From the NCBI GenBank assembly GCA_965203265.1, contig CBDBBV010000002.1, forward strand, positions 806,001 through 870,000: DNA of 64,000 nucleotides, given 5' to 3'. The DNA comes from JAHRAW01 sp965203265. GTDB lineage: Bacteria > Pseudomonadota > Gammaproteobacteria > Arenicellales > Poriferihabitantaceae. The notes below the pieces were generated by a model. The model made no database searches, was not told the origin of the DNA, and saw nothing but the letters and a program-made list of their open reading frames with translations. This document shows positions 1 through 8,229 of this stretch, piece by piece (position 1 is the stretch's first letter; each line of letters opens with the position of its first letter). The position numbers were made by a program, and so were the translations under genes.

Positions 1-2487
1 ATAGAAACTACGCCAACCGAAGTATCGACCATCGTCACCAAGATCGGCACCGTGGTTCGCATTTCCGAGGTGGCTCCAGTCGAGGTAACGCTGACGGCCA
101 CGCCGAATCCGGTGGCGGAGGGTCAGTCAGTAACGGTTACGGCGACGTTGTCTTCGGCGCTGGCAACCGACGTCTCCATTCCGGCGACGGTAACGGCGGG
201 CACGGCGGAGCCCGAGGATTACGCCACGGCACTCACCAGTTTCGACATCTTCGCCGGCAACACCTCCGCCCAATCCACTATCAACACCAATCAGGACGTG
301 GATGCCGATGACGAGACCATCATCGTAACGCTGGGCTCGCCGCTGCCCGCGGGCTTGGCGGCGGGCAATTCCGGCTCGGTGACGATAAACATCAACGACG
401 ACGACACCCCGCCGTCCACCGATGCCGGCCTGCGCGAGTTGGCGGTGAGTGGCGCAACCAGCGCCGCCGGTACCTATACGGCGCTGGACTTCGCCCCGGC
501 CTTCTCCGGCAACACCCTCGCATATCGCGCCGAAGTGCCCAACGACCTGACTCACATCATGGTAACGCCAACGGTGTCCGACAGCGGCAGGGCGACCATC
601 GAGGCGGGCCTGAGCAGTAGCCTGCAGTCGGTCGTCGACGGCACTGCAAGTGCCGCCATCGCCCTCGCCGAGGGCGAAAACCGCATCAATGTAAAGGTAA
701 CGGCCGAGGACACGATTACCATTCGCACCTACACGGTAACGGTCACGCGAAGGGAGGCGCCGAGTGCGCTGGAATTGTCGGCGAATCCGCAGGAAATTCC
801 GCAGAGCCGGATGTCAACCATAACGGCGACACTGGACGCCCCGGCGCTGAGTAGCGGTGCCACGGTAACCTTCACCTTCAACGGCGATGCGGTTCGCGGC
901 AGTGGCGCCGATGCCGACTACGATGTGGATACCGATACCATCACAATCAAAGGTAGCCAACTCAGCGGCGAATTCACAATCACGGCGTCGCCGAACGCCC
1001 GAGTCGATCGCTCCATCATCCTCACGGCAAGCGTTACCACCGGCACCCTGTCGTTTTCCACTACGCAGGACTTCGAAATCACCTTCACGGCGGCGCGGAT
1101 GGAGCGCTTGCACGAGGCGGTTCTCCCCGAAGTGGCGCGCGCCGTGGCCGGTCGGGTAACCGGCGCGATTTCGGCGCGGGTGGGGGCGGTATGGCGCGGC
1201 GGCGGGAACGGTGCCTCGGCCAATCTCGGCGGCCAGAGCACGCTGGCGGGTGCCTTGCAAAGCCATGCGCCGGGCTTGGTCAACGACGGTCGCCCGATGC
1301 GCGACCTGCTCGACGGCTCCGATTTCGTCCTGCCGTTCCACACCAGAGAAGAGGGCGGCGGCCTGCGCAATACCTCCCTGTGGGGTAGCGGCGAATACCG
1401 CAATTTCTCCGGTGATAATGACGGCGTGGAATTCGAAGGCAGTTTGTACGGCGCACAAATCGGTGTGGATTCCAAAGTGCGCGACAACCTGCTGGCCGGG
1501 GTGGCGCTGTCGTGGAGTCAGGGTGAGTTGGAATACGAGGATAGCGGCAGTGGCCGAACCAGTCAGGGCGACTACGAAATCGACTTACTCGCCATCCACC
1601 CCTACCTCAGCTGGCGTTCCGCGCAGATGGATTGGTGGGGCACCGTCGGCTACGGCACGGGCGAAGCGGAAATTACTCCGGATGAAGGCGAATCTTCCGC
1701 CAACGATGTAACCCTGCAATCCGTGAGTTTGGGCGGCAGTGGCCTGCTGTGGTCGCGCGATGATGCCAATATGCGCCTCAAGGGGGAAATCACGCGCGCC
1801 GATTTGTCGGTGGACAGAAGCGCCCAAGTTGCCGCCGTGGACGTGTCAACCACCCTGATTCGATTTGCCGCCGAGGCGAGTAGCACCCGCCCCTTGCATA
1901 ACGGCGGCCACCTATCGCCATCCATTTCCCTCGGCCTACGCCACGACGGCGGAGACGGCGTAGACGGCAACACCAGCACCGGCGCGGAATTCCACGGCAC
2001 CATGCGCTACGCCAACCCGAAAACCGGCTGGAACGCGGAAACCTCGGTGCACACCCTGCTCGGCAGAAGCGACTACGAGGAATGGGGCATACAGGGGACT
2101 CTACGCCTATCCCCCAGCGCAGGCGGTCACGGCCTGTCCTTCGAAATGAGCCCCGGCTACGGCAATCACGGCGGGGACGGCAACACCGGCCAAATCTGGT
2201 CGAACGGCTTGCACGAAACCACCCCGACCACTCACGACCCAAGCGGACGATTGGAAATGCGTATGGGCTACGGCCTATCCACCCCTGGCCAACGAACCGG
2301 CCTGCTGACTCCGTGGAGCGGCTTGACCATGCACGAAAACGGCAAACTGTATCGTCTGGGGTTGGATTGGGCCTCCGGCGGGCCGTTCCCGTTCACCCTG
2401 CGCCTGCACGGAGAACGCCGCGAGCATGGGAACGAGCGCGCGGACGCCGACCATGCAGTTGTATTGAAGGGCGAGGCGCGTTTCTGA
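1..2487 (+). CDS. Autotransporter-type surface protein, 5' end outside the window
   Basis: The frame is open from the first base, so the N-terminus and signal peptide lie upstream. The visible 828 residues are a Calx-beta-like repeat (about residues 20-135), a cadherin-like beta-sandwich (about 140-255, starting TDAGLRELAVSG), a further beta-rich repeat, a helical linker with LPEVARAVAGRV, and a C-terminal autotransporter-like beta-barrel over the last 370 residues. It ends in Phe (GEARF), as expected for a protein inserted by the Bam machinery. It probably displays an adhesin-like passenger on the cell surface. The barrel, linker and 3' flank closely resemble the gene at 4137-7103, so the two are tandem paralogs. 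A hairpin terminator follows. Barrel and location are well supported; the ligand is unknown. Confidence 0.85.
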   Translation: METTPTEVSTIVTKIGTVVRISEVAPVEVTLTATPNPVAEGQSVTVTATLSSALATDVSIPATVTAGTAEPEDYATALTSFDIFAGNTSAQSTINTNQDVDADDETIIVTLGSPLPAGLAAGNSGSVTININDDDTPPSTDAGLRELAVSGATSAAGTYTALDFAPAFSGNTLAYRAEVPNDLTHIMVTPTVSDSGRATIEAGLSSSLQSVVDGTASAAIALAEGENRINVKVTAEDTITIRTYTVTVTRREAPSALELSANPQEIPQSRMSTITATLDAPALSSGATVTFTFNGDAVRGSGADADYDVDTDTITIKGSQLSGEFTITASPNARVDRSIILTASVTTGTLSFSTTQDFEITFTAARMERLHEAVLPEVARAVAGRVTGAISARVGAVWRGGGNGASANLGGQSTLAGALQSHAPGLVNDGRPMRDLLDGSDFVLPFHTREEGGGLRNTSLWGSGEYRNFSGDNDGVEFEGSLYGAQIGVDSKVRDNLLAGVALSWSQGELEYEDSGSGRTSQGDYEIDLLAIHPYLSWRSAQMDWWGTVGYGTGEAEITPDEGESSANDVTLQSVSLGGSGLLWSRDDANMRLKGEITRADLSVDRSAQVAAVDVSTTLIRFAAEASSTRPLHNGGHLSPSISLGLRHDGGDGVDGNTSTGAEFHGTMRYANPKTGWNAETSVHTLLGRSDYEEWGIQGTLRLSPSAGGHGLSFEMSPGYGNHGGDGNTGQIWSNGLHETTPTTHDPSGRLEMRMGYGLSTPGQRTGLLTPWSGLTMHENGKLYRLGLDWASGGPFPFTLRLHGERREHGNERADADHAVVLKGEARF

Positions 2488-2576
2488 TTTTCTGAGCGTT
2501 ACAGGCTACGGACGGCGGGCGGCGGGCGGCGGACGACTTAGCGGCGCCCGCCAACCAAGTTCCGCACCGGTTGCCC

Positions 2577-2617
2577 AAGGCGGTGGCGATTTCCTCAAGG
2601 CGCCGCCGCCTTTTTTT
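2577..2617 (+). terminator. Rho-independent terminator after the first autotransporter
   Basis: A stem AAGGCGGTGGCG at 2577-2588 pairs with CGCCGCCGCC at 2601-2610 and is followed by seven T. The same arrangement, with about 90 bp of similar flank, follows the second autotransporter. The rest of 2488-2767 is GC-rich with short GGCGGGC repeats; I see no gene there. Confidence 0.8.
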
Positions 2618-2767
2618 CCACGCCAACGCCATTGGACGGACGCGCGGCAAGGCCGTTCGCGGGCGGTAAATCGGTTATCATTCCCCCGCGAGGACGAACC
2701 CGTTCAACTGCCGCCATGCTCTCGGTGCTGCCGGAGGAATTCGCCGGATTGCATTGAGCGGGGCAAA

Positions 2768-2774
2768 AAGGGGT
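2768..2774. repeat. Candidate 7-bp target site duplication, left copy
   Basis: AAGGGGT occurs here and again at 3866-3872, immediately outside the two inverted repeats of the insertion sequence. This is the pattern left by a transposase that makes a 7-bp staggered cut. Confidence 0.6.
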
Positions 2775-2800
2775 GCATAATGCCAGAAACATTCTGGACT
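2775..2800 (+). repeat. Left terminal inverted repeat of the IS
   Basis: The inner 11 bases CATTCTGGACT match the reverse complement of the right end exactly. The outer part (ATGCCA core) matches with a few substitutions and one gap. Confidence 0.7.
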
Positions 2801-2820
2801 TTTGGCTGTCGGAAAAAGGG

Positions 2821-2851
2821 AAGCCGACATGCTGATTCAGCGTGTCGGCTT
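2821..2851 (+). other. Strong hairpin at the left end of the IS
   Basis: AAGCCGACA (2821-2829) pairs perfectly with TGTCGGCTT (2843-2851), and GCTG/CAGC extends the pairing inside the loop. It lies between the left repeat and the transposase start. It could limit transcription or translation entering the element from outside, or be a protein site; there is no T-run. Confidence 0.6.
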
Positions 2852-2903
2852 CCGCGTGCGCGGGATGTATCATGTTGCTTCTTTGGGAATGAAGGAGGCA
2901 CAC

Positions 2904-3875
2904 ATGAGCCAGTCGACCGAAGTCAAACTCCGCGCCCTCGAAGTATGGCGCGAACACGACATTCACGCAACTATGACGGCCTTTCAGGTCAGTCGCAGCA
3001 CGCTGTATGCGTGGCGCAAGGCGTATCAGCAGGGCGGCGTGGCGGCGCTCACCAATCGCACTACCAAGCCGCTTCGCGTGCGGCGGCGCAATTATCCGCG
3101 CGCCCTGATTGAGCAAATGCGAAAGTTGCGCCGCGAGTTTCCCAATATCGCCGGAGAAGCCCTGCGCGTGCATCTGGCTAAGTGGTGCGCGGAAAACAGG
3201 ATGAAATGCCCAAGCGCTCGCACCCTCGGACGCATCATCGCCGACCAGCCGGATCGACTGCGCATCGCTCCGGCGAATATCACCCGCTACGGCCGGCTCA
3301 AAGCATTCACACGCCAGATAAAACAACGACTTAGCCGCGCCATCCGGCGCACCACCATCCCCGGCCGTTGCGTTGCCTTCGACACCATTGTGCGGCACAT
3401 AGATGGCGTGCGGCGATACCTGATCGTTGCCATCGACCACGCCACCCGCTTGTCTGTGGCCATCTGCCCCGAAAGCGCATCGAGTAAAAACGCCGCCCGA
3501 TTCGCCGAATTGGTCGAAGCGATGTTTCCGTTTCCCATTGAGAACGTCCTGACCGACAACGGCTCGGAGTTCGCCGGGGCGTTCGACCAGTTTGCGAAAG
3601 AAAGGGGCTGGACGCACGCATACACCTATCCGAGATCGCCTAAAATGAACGCCATCGTGGAACGCTTCAACCGCACCATTCAGGAGGATTTCGTGGATTA
3701 CGAGGAAGACCTGCTACTCACCGACCGCGTTGCTTTCAACCAGCGCCTGTTGGATTACCTAGAAAAATACAACACCCGCCGCCCCCACGCCTCACTGCAA
3801 TTCCGCTCCCCCGTGCAGTTCCTCGCGGAAAACCATCCGGAGTCCAGAATGTATTGGCATCGTACAAGGGGTTGA
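2904..3875 (+). CDS. DDE transposase of the IS
   Basis: This 323-residue protein catalyses cut and insertion of the surrounding element. The N-terminus is a helix-turn-helix (about residues 5-60, with VSRSTLYAWRKAY). The rve integrase core carries the triad: D in CVAFDTIV, D in VLTDNGSEF, and E in NAIVERFN, with 34 residues between the second D and E. The C-terminal NTRRPHASLQ segment is typical of the family. The ATG at 2904 is chosen because AAGGAGG at 2892-2898 is well placed; an in-frame start 34 codons upstream overlaps the hairpin and is unlikely. The last codons run through the right inverted repeat, and the TGA is inside the -35 box of the next promoter. The frame appears intact. Confidence 0.9.
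   Translation: MSQSTEVKLRALEVWREHDIHATMTAFQVSRSTLYAWRKAYQQGGVAALTNRTTKPLRVRRRNYPRALIEQMRKLRREFPNIAGEALRVHLAKWCAENRMKCPSARTLGRIIADQPDRLRIAPANITRYGRLKAFTRQIKQRLSRAIRRTTIPGRCVAFDTIVRHIDGVRRYLIVAIDHATRLSVAICPESASSKNAARFAELVEAMFPFPIENVLTDNGSEFAGAFDQFAKERGWTHAYTYPRSPKMNAIVERFNRTIQEDFVDYEEDLLLTDRVAFNQRLLDYLEKYNTRRPHASLQFRSPVQFLAENHPESRMYWHRTRG
3841..3865 (+). repeat. Right terminal inverted repeat of the IS
   Basis: AGTCCAGAATG is the exact complement of the inner left repeat, followed by the ATTGGCAT outer part. The repeat overlaps the last transposase codons. Confidence 0.7.
3866..3872. repeat. Candidate target site duplication, right copy
   Basis: AAGGGGT matches 2768-2774. Its final T is the first base of the TTGACA box of the next promoter, so the element inserted right at the promoter edge without destroying it. 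Confidence 0.6.
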
Positions 3876-3899
3876 CACGCGCCGCAAATAGCCTACAAT
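3872..3899 (+). promoter_or_regulatory. Sigma70-type promoter of the second autotransporter
   Basis: A perfect TTGACA (3872-3877) is followed by 16 bases and TACAAT (3894-3899). It lies directly downstream of the IS and upstream of the Shine-Dalgarno GAGGA at 3954-3958. The transposase stop TGA (3873-3875) is contained in the -35 box. Confidence 0.8.
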
Positions 3900-3966
3900 A
3901 CCCTCTGGAAACACACCGGCAAGTCAAGCGAATGTCAATTTCACCATCCCAATGAGGAACCCGATC

Positions 3967-4047
3967 ATGAATAGCTACCGCCAATCCGCCAGCGTGAATA
4001 TGAATACGAATACCCCCCCCCCCCCCCCCCCCCCCCTTCTCTACTGA
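3967..4047 (+). other. Start segment of the second autotransporter, out of frame at present
   Basis: The ATG at 3967 has GAGGA 8 bases upstream. It encodes 15 residues (MNSYRQSASVNMNTN), then Thr and prolines through the C-run, and then hits TGA at 4045-4047. In the frame used by the body (4137-7103) there is no stop between the C-run and the body. One extra C, or two fewer, would join this start to a full protein. The joined sequence would include basic residues and the hydrophobic LPALLFGAFALLAAGLA, an export signal whose start lies before 4137. Confidence 0.75.
4013..4036 (+). repeat. Homopolymeric C tract of 24 bases, probable phase-variation switch
   Basis: Twenty-four consecutive C lie inside the start of the coding region. 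Such tracts change length by slipped-strand mispairing. With 24 C the protein ends at 4047, whereas 22 or 25 C would give the full autotransporter. The third frame also stops soon, at 4052-4054, so only one phase is ON. The count in an assembly may itself be uncertain. Confidence 0.85.
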
Positions 4048-4136
4048 GATCTGACTCGGCGGGAAGCACGCTGCTCCCGCATAGATCGCATTCCGCTCTC
4101 CCCCGTTCGCGCCACCTCGTTCGTCTCCCCGCGCTG

Positions 4137-7103
4137 TTGTTCGGCGCCTTTGCCCTGCTGGCGGCGGGGCTGGCGCATTCGCAGGCGACACTTAGCGTTA
4201 CGCCTGGTTCGACGCAGACAAAAATGGAGGGCGAAACCCAAACCTACACCGGCACTCTGAGCCAAGTCAGCGTGGATCAAACCATTACGCTTCGCTTCGG
4301 CATTTTCGGCGACCAGACGGCATCGCGCAGTGATTACTCGATTGTCGATGCGAACGGCAATCCTCTGAGTACGATTGTTCTCACTTATTCGAATACATCC
4401 GTCCCGGCAAACCAATCACAAACCTTCAACTTTTCGATAGAAGTTGTGGATGACAACATTTGCGAATTTGCAGAAAAAATCAGACTTAAGTTCAGCGCCA
4501 GCGCTACAGTTCAAGGTGGAAGCGTCACCCCCTCTGCCGATGTTTTTATAGATATTCCTGCCAGTGACGGCGGCCCGGCGTGTCCGCAACCCGTATCGCC
4601 CAGAGCGGGCTTTCGGGCGGTATGGGAATCGACATTGACGGTGGATGATCATCCCACCAACACCGCATTTCGGGGATGCAGCAACATTACCACTGGCGTG
4701 AACGCCTGCTCCACTGCGCTCACGGACGATGATTTCACACTCGGTGGCACGGATTACACTGTCAACGTTCTGTTTTACTCAGTTCTTACAGGTGTTACTG
4801 GGAATACACTTCAGCTATGGGTAGACGGTAGCGGCGCCTTGCCAGCCGACAGCACCCTGCGTACATCGGATTATGTGTTGCGGGTTGGCGACTATTCTAC
4901 GAGAGACGTAAAATCATTCGCCAAGTCGGGTGTCACGTTTGGAACGAGCAGACACAGGATTTACTGGGGCGGATCCGCTCCAGTATGGGGCACTGGTGCC
5001 GAAATCGGCATACGCTTGGAGGTAGCCGCATCCACCGATACCACTCTGAGCGCACTTAGCGGCAATGGCAGCACGGACGGAAGCAACTTTTCCGCCCCCC
5101 TCGCGCTGACTCCCTCCTTCTCTGCGGAACAACTCGCCTACTCGGCCTCGGTAGCCAGCAATGTAACGCATGTAAAATTTACGCCCACCACAACCCACAA
5201 CGACGCAACTGTTCAAATGGGCACCAGCCCGACTAATCTGGCGGCGGTGGCCGCCGGTGCGGAAAGTGCGGCCTACACGCTCACCTACGGCGCCAACACC
5301 ATCCTCGCCGTGGTAACCGCCGAGGACGAGTTCTCGAAACAGACCTACACGGTAACCGTAACGCGCGTCGATCCGTCCTCGTCTCTTGACCAACTGACGG
5401 TGAATGGTAGCACGGACGAAAACAACTTTTCTCCGATCGCCCTCACCCCCTCGTTCTCCACGCAACAACTCACCTACATGGCCTCGGTAGATCGAGATGT
5501 AACTCAGGTAAAACTGACGCCGACCGCAACCGACAGCGCCGCAACCGTTCAAGTGGGCACCACGCCCGACAATCTGGCGACGGTGGCCACCGGTGCGGAA
5601 AGCGAGGCCATCCTGCTGAATACGGACGACGCCAACACCACCATCCTCGTCGTGGTAACCGCCTCGAACAACTCCTCGACACAGACCTATACGCTGACGG
5701 TAACGGTAACGCACGCCGGCGTGGATGAGCAGTTGCATCGCACCGCCCTGCCCGAAGTGGCGCGCGAAGTGGCCGCTCGGGTAAACGGTGCCATCTCGGC
5801 GCGGGTAGAGCAGGCGTGGCGCGCCGCCCCCACCGCCTCGGCCAATCTCGCCGGCCAGAGTTCCCTAGCGGGCGTCTTGCAAACTCACGCGCCGAGCCTG
5901 ATCAACGACAACCGCCCCTTACGCGACCTGTTGAATGGCTCCGATTTCGTCCTGCCATTGAATGGCAGCGATGGCGGCGGCGGGGCGGTTCGTTCGGCCT
6001 CCGTGTGGGGTAGCGGCGAATACCGCAGCCTGTCCGGCGAGGACGGCGACCTCGAGTTCGACGGTAGTTTGTACGGCGCGCAACTCGGCGTGGACGCCAA
6101 AGTGCGCGACAACTTGTTGGTCGGCATGGCGTTATCGTGGAGCGATGGCGAGTTTGAATACGAAAGCGGAAGCGGCGGCGCGAGCAGCACAGGCGATTAC
6201 GAGGTGGATGTGATTTCCCTGCATCCCTATCTCAGCGGCCACATTGAGCAGTTCGACTGGTGGGCCACCTTCGGCTACGGCAGCGGCGAGGTGGTGGTAA
6301 CTCCGGATAGCGACCAAGCCACCTCCAACGATCTGAGCATGGCCACGCTGGGCGTCGGCGGCAGTGGCGTGCTGTGGTCGCGCAACGATACCCGCGTGCA
6401 TCTCAAGGGCGAATTCACGCGCACGCAGATGGATGTGGACAGGAGCGCCGAAGTCGATTCGCTGTCGGTAAAAACCGACCTCGCGCGCATCGCGCTGGCG
6501 GCCAGCCGCACGCGCAGTTTAGCGGGCGGCGGGCAGCGGGTAGTTGTGCCGTCCCTATCCCTCGGCGTGCGCCAAGACGGCGGAGACGGCAACATCGGCA
6601 GCGGCGCGGAAATCGGCGGCAGTGTGAGATACGACAATGCGGAAAGCGGCGTGAGCGCGTCGGTATCGGCGCACGGCTTGTTTGGCCGAAGCGACTATGA
6701 GGAATGGGGCATACAGGGCATGGTGCGCTTGTCGCCCGGTGCCGATGGGCAGGGTTTGTCCTTCGTAATGAGTCCCGGCTACGGCAACGGCGGAACTGGC
6801 GTGGGCGATGGCGGCCGAATCTGGTCGAACGGCCTGCGCGGAGACGCCATTCCCGCCGCCCACGATGCGAGCGGACGGCTGGAAATGCGCATGGGCTACG
6901 GGTTGTCGGCGCCCGGCGGGCGAGACGGCCTGCTGACCCCGTGGAGCGGCTTGAATCTGGAAGGCGACGGCAAGCGCTATCGCCTGGGACTGGATTGGGC
7001 CTCCGGCGGCTCATTCACCCTGCGCCTGAGTGGGGAGCGCCGCGAAAATGAAAGCGCGGACGCCGACCACGCGATCTTGTTGAAGGGCGAGGCGAGATTC
7101 TGA
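4137..7103 (+). CDS. Phase-variable autotransporter-type surface protein (in-frame body)
   Basis: The body is a 988-residue frame read from a TTG at 4137. The likely true start is the ATG at 3967, separated from it by the C tract. The open frame continues upstream of 4137 and supplies most of a signal peptide, with cleavage probably after AHSQA. Then follow a Calx-beta-like domain, a beta-rich unit (about residues 160-300), two cadherin-like beta-sandwich repeats (starting DTTLSALSGNGSTDG and SSLDQLTVNGSTDE), a helical linker with LPEVAREVAARV and a barrel of about 370 residues ending GEARF. It is probably a surface adhesin exported by the type V route. Barrel and linker closely match the gene ending at 2487, while the passenger repeats differ. 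As sequenced, it is predicted OFF. Confidence 0.85.
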   Translation: MFGAFALLAAGLAHSQATLSVTPGSTQTKMEGETQTYTGTLSQVSVDQTITLRFGIFGDQTASRSDYSIVDANGNPLSTIVLTYSNTSVPANQSQTFNFSIEVVDDNICEFAEKIRLKFSASATVQGGSVTPSADVFIDIPASDGGPACPQPVSPRAGFRAVWESTLTVDDHPTNTAFRGCSNITTGVNACSTALTDDDFTLGGTDYTVNVLFYSVLTGVTGNTLQLWVDGSGALPADSTLRTSDYVLRVGDYSTRDVKSFAKSGVTFGTSRHRIYWGGSAPVWGTGAEIGIRLEVAASTDTTLSALSGNGSTDGSNFSAPLALTPSFSAEQLAYSASVASNVTHVKFTPTTTHNDATVQMGTSPTNLAAVAAGAESAAYTLTYGANTILAVVTAEDEFSKQTYTVTVTRVDPSSSLDQLTVNGSTDENNFSPIALTPSFSTQQLTYMASVDRDVTQVKLTPTATDSAATVQVGTTPDNLATVATGAESEAILLNTDDANTTILVVVTASNNSSTQTYTLTVTVTHAGVDEQLHRTALPEVAREVAARVNGAISARVEQAWRAAPTASANLAGQSSLAGVLQTHAPSLINDNRPLRDLLNGSDFVLPLNGSDGGGGAVRSASVWGSGEYRSLSGEDGDLEFDGSLYGAQLGVDAKVRDNLLVGMALSWSDGEFEYESGSGGASSTGDYEVDVISLHPYLSGHIEQFDWWATFGYGSGEVVVTPDSDQATSNDLSMATLGVGGSGVLWSRNDTRVHLKGEFTRTQMDVDRSAEVDSLSVKTDLARIALAASRTRSLAGGGQRVVVPSLSLGVRQDGGDGNIGSGAEIGGSVRYDNAESGVSASVSAHGLFGRSDYEEWGIQGMVRLSPGADGQGLSFVMSPGYGNGGTGVGDGGRIWSNGLRGDAIPAAHDASGRLEMRMGYGLSAPGGRDGLLTPWSGLNLEGDGKRYRLGLDWASGGSFTLRLSGERRENESADADHAILLKGEARF

Positions 7104-7170
7104 TCACTACAATCTGCGGGCGGCGGCCTACTTAGCGACGCCCGCCCTCCAACTCCCGCACCGGTTGACC

Positions 7171-7206
7171 AAGGCGGCGAATTCCTCAAGGCGCCGCCAC
7201 TTTTTT
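7171..7206 (+). terminator. Rho-independent terminator after the second autotransporter
   Basis: GGCGGCG (7173-7179) pairs with CGCCGCC (7192-7198), followed by six T. It is a duplicate of the terminator at 2577-2617. I see no gene in the rest of 7104-7403. Confidence 0.75.
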
Positions 7207-7403
7207 CCCTGCCCACTGGATGGGCGGCATGATTCCGAATGCCGTCTTCGCGTGATCGATGGGAGATTTGCCGCGAGTCGGAATCGTTGGCAGGGCAGGG
7301 GTTTACCGAATCGCCTTTTTCCGGTACTTTGCGCTTCATCCCGATTGGTAACGCCCGCCCGCCGCGCGGGAAGCCCCATCCGACACGCTCCCAAAACCAT
7401 CCC

Positions 7404-8195
7404 ATGAGCGAAACCCAACGATTCGCCGCCTGCCTCGAATACTGTGGCCTCGATTATTCCGGCTGGCAGCACCAGAAAAACGCAGTTTCCGTGCAAGATC
7501 GAGTGGAAACCGCCATCAGCCGGGTGGCCGATGAGGAAATTCGGGTGGTGGTCGCCGGGCGAACCGATGCGGGCGTGCACGGCAGTGGTCAGATCATTCA
7601 TTTCGACACCCGTGCCGTGCGCGATTCTCGTGCTTGGTTGCGGGGCGTGAATACTTGGTTGCCGGAGGATATTTCGTTGTTGTGGACGCATCCGGTGAGC
7701 GATTCCTTTCATGCCCGTTTCAGCGCGCTGGAGCGCAGTTATCGTTATGTGATATTGAACCGCGCCGTGCCTCCGGCCTATCTGCATGGGCGGGTCGCTT
7801 GGCACCATGTTCCGTTGCAGATCGCGACCATGCGGCGGGCGGCTGGGGCGTTGCTTGGGCGGCATGATTTCAGCGCGTTTCGGGCGGCCGGTTGTCAGGC
7901 GAAAAGTCCGGTGCGGCGGATTCGGCGCATCCGCATCAAGCAGTGTGGGGCGTGGTTGTGGGTGGACATCAGTGCGGACGGGTTTCTCCAGCAGATGGTG
8001 CGCAATATCGTCGGCACCTTGCTGCGCATCGGCGAGGGGCGGGAGGCGGCGGCCTGGGCCGGGCAGTTGTTGGCGCAGGGCGACCGTCGGCGTGCCGGGG
8101 CGACGGCGAGTGCCGCTGGATTGTATTTCGTCGGTGCCCGCTACCATCGGCGCTTCCGACTGCCGCCAACTCCCGCCCCCTGCCGATTTTGGTAA
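7404..8195 (+). CDS. truA: tRNA pseudouridine(38-40) synthase TruA
   Basis: This 263-residue enzyme converts U38-U40 of the tRNA anticodon arm to pseudouridine. The catalytic Asp is D55 in AGRTDAGVHG, and family motifs RYVILNR and GHDFSAF-like (GRHDFSAFRAAG) are present. The ATG at 7404 begins MSETQRFAACLEY, the usual start of the family; the open frame further upstream (from 7239) has no family similarity. Length matches bacterial TruA. It is the first gene of a block with trpF, accD, folC, dedD, cvpA and purF, a common gammaproteobacterial order. The gap to trpF is 34 bases, so co-transcription is likely. Confidence 0.95.
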   Translation: MSETQRFAACLEYCGLDYSGWQHQKNAVSVQDRVETAISRVADEEIRVVVAGRTDAGVHGSGQIIHFDTRAVRDSRAWLRGVNTWLPEDISLLWTHPVSDSFHARFSALERSYRYVILNRAVPPAYLHGRVAWHHVPLQIATMRRAAGALLGRHDFSAFRAAGCQAKSPVRRIRRIRIKQCGAWLWVDISADGFLQQMVRNIVGTLLRIGEGREAAAWAGQLLAQGDRRRAGATASAAGLYFVGARYHRRFRLPPTPAPCRFW

Positions 8196-8229
8196 AATCC
8201 GCCCCCGCGCAACCGGCACGGGAGAGTCG

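Larger units (their letters stand above)
2775..3865 (+). mobile_element. Insertion sequence, about 1.09 kb, DDE transposase
   Basis: The element is bounded by imperfect inverted repeats of about 25 bp (2775-2800 and 3841-3865) and a candidate 7-bp target duplication, and it holds one transposase gene. It sits between the terminator of the first autotransporter and the -35 box of the second. The transposase has an N-terminal helix-turn-helix and an rve-type DDE core, most like the IS481/IS3 superfamily; I cannot assign a named IS. The transposase stop codon lies in flanking DNA, 8-10 bp past the right repeat, so the exact right end could be off by a few bases. No second copy is visible in this window. 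Confidence 0.75.

Noticed and set aside
4914..5738. Long minus-strand frame with repeated sequence inside the second autotransporter
   Set aside because: It is the antisense of the repeated cadherin-like units; there is no start signal and no known domain.
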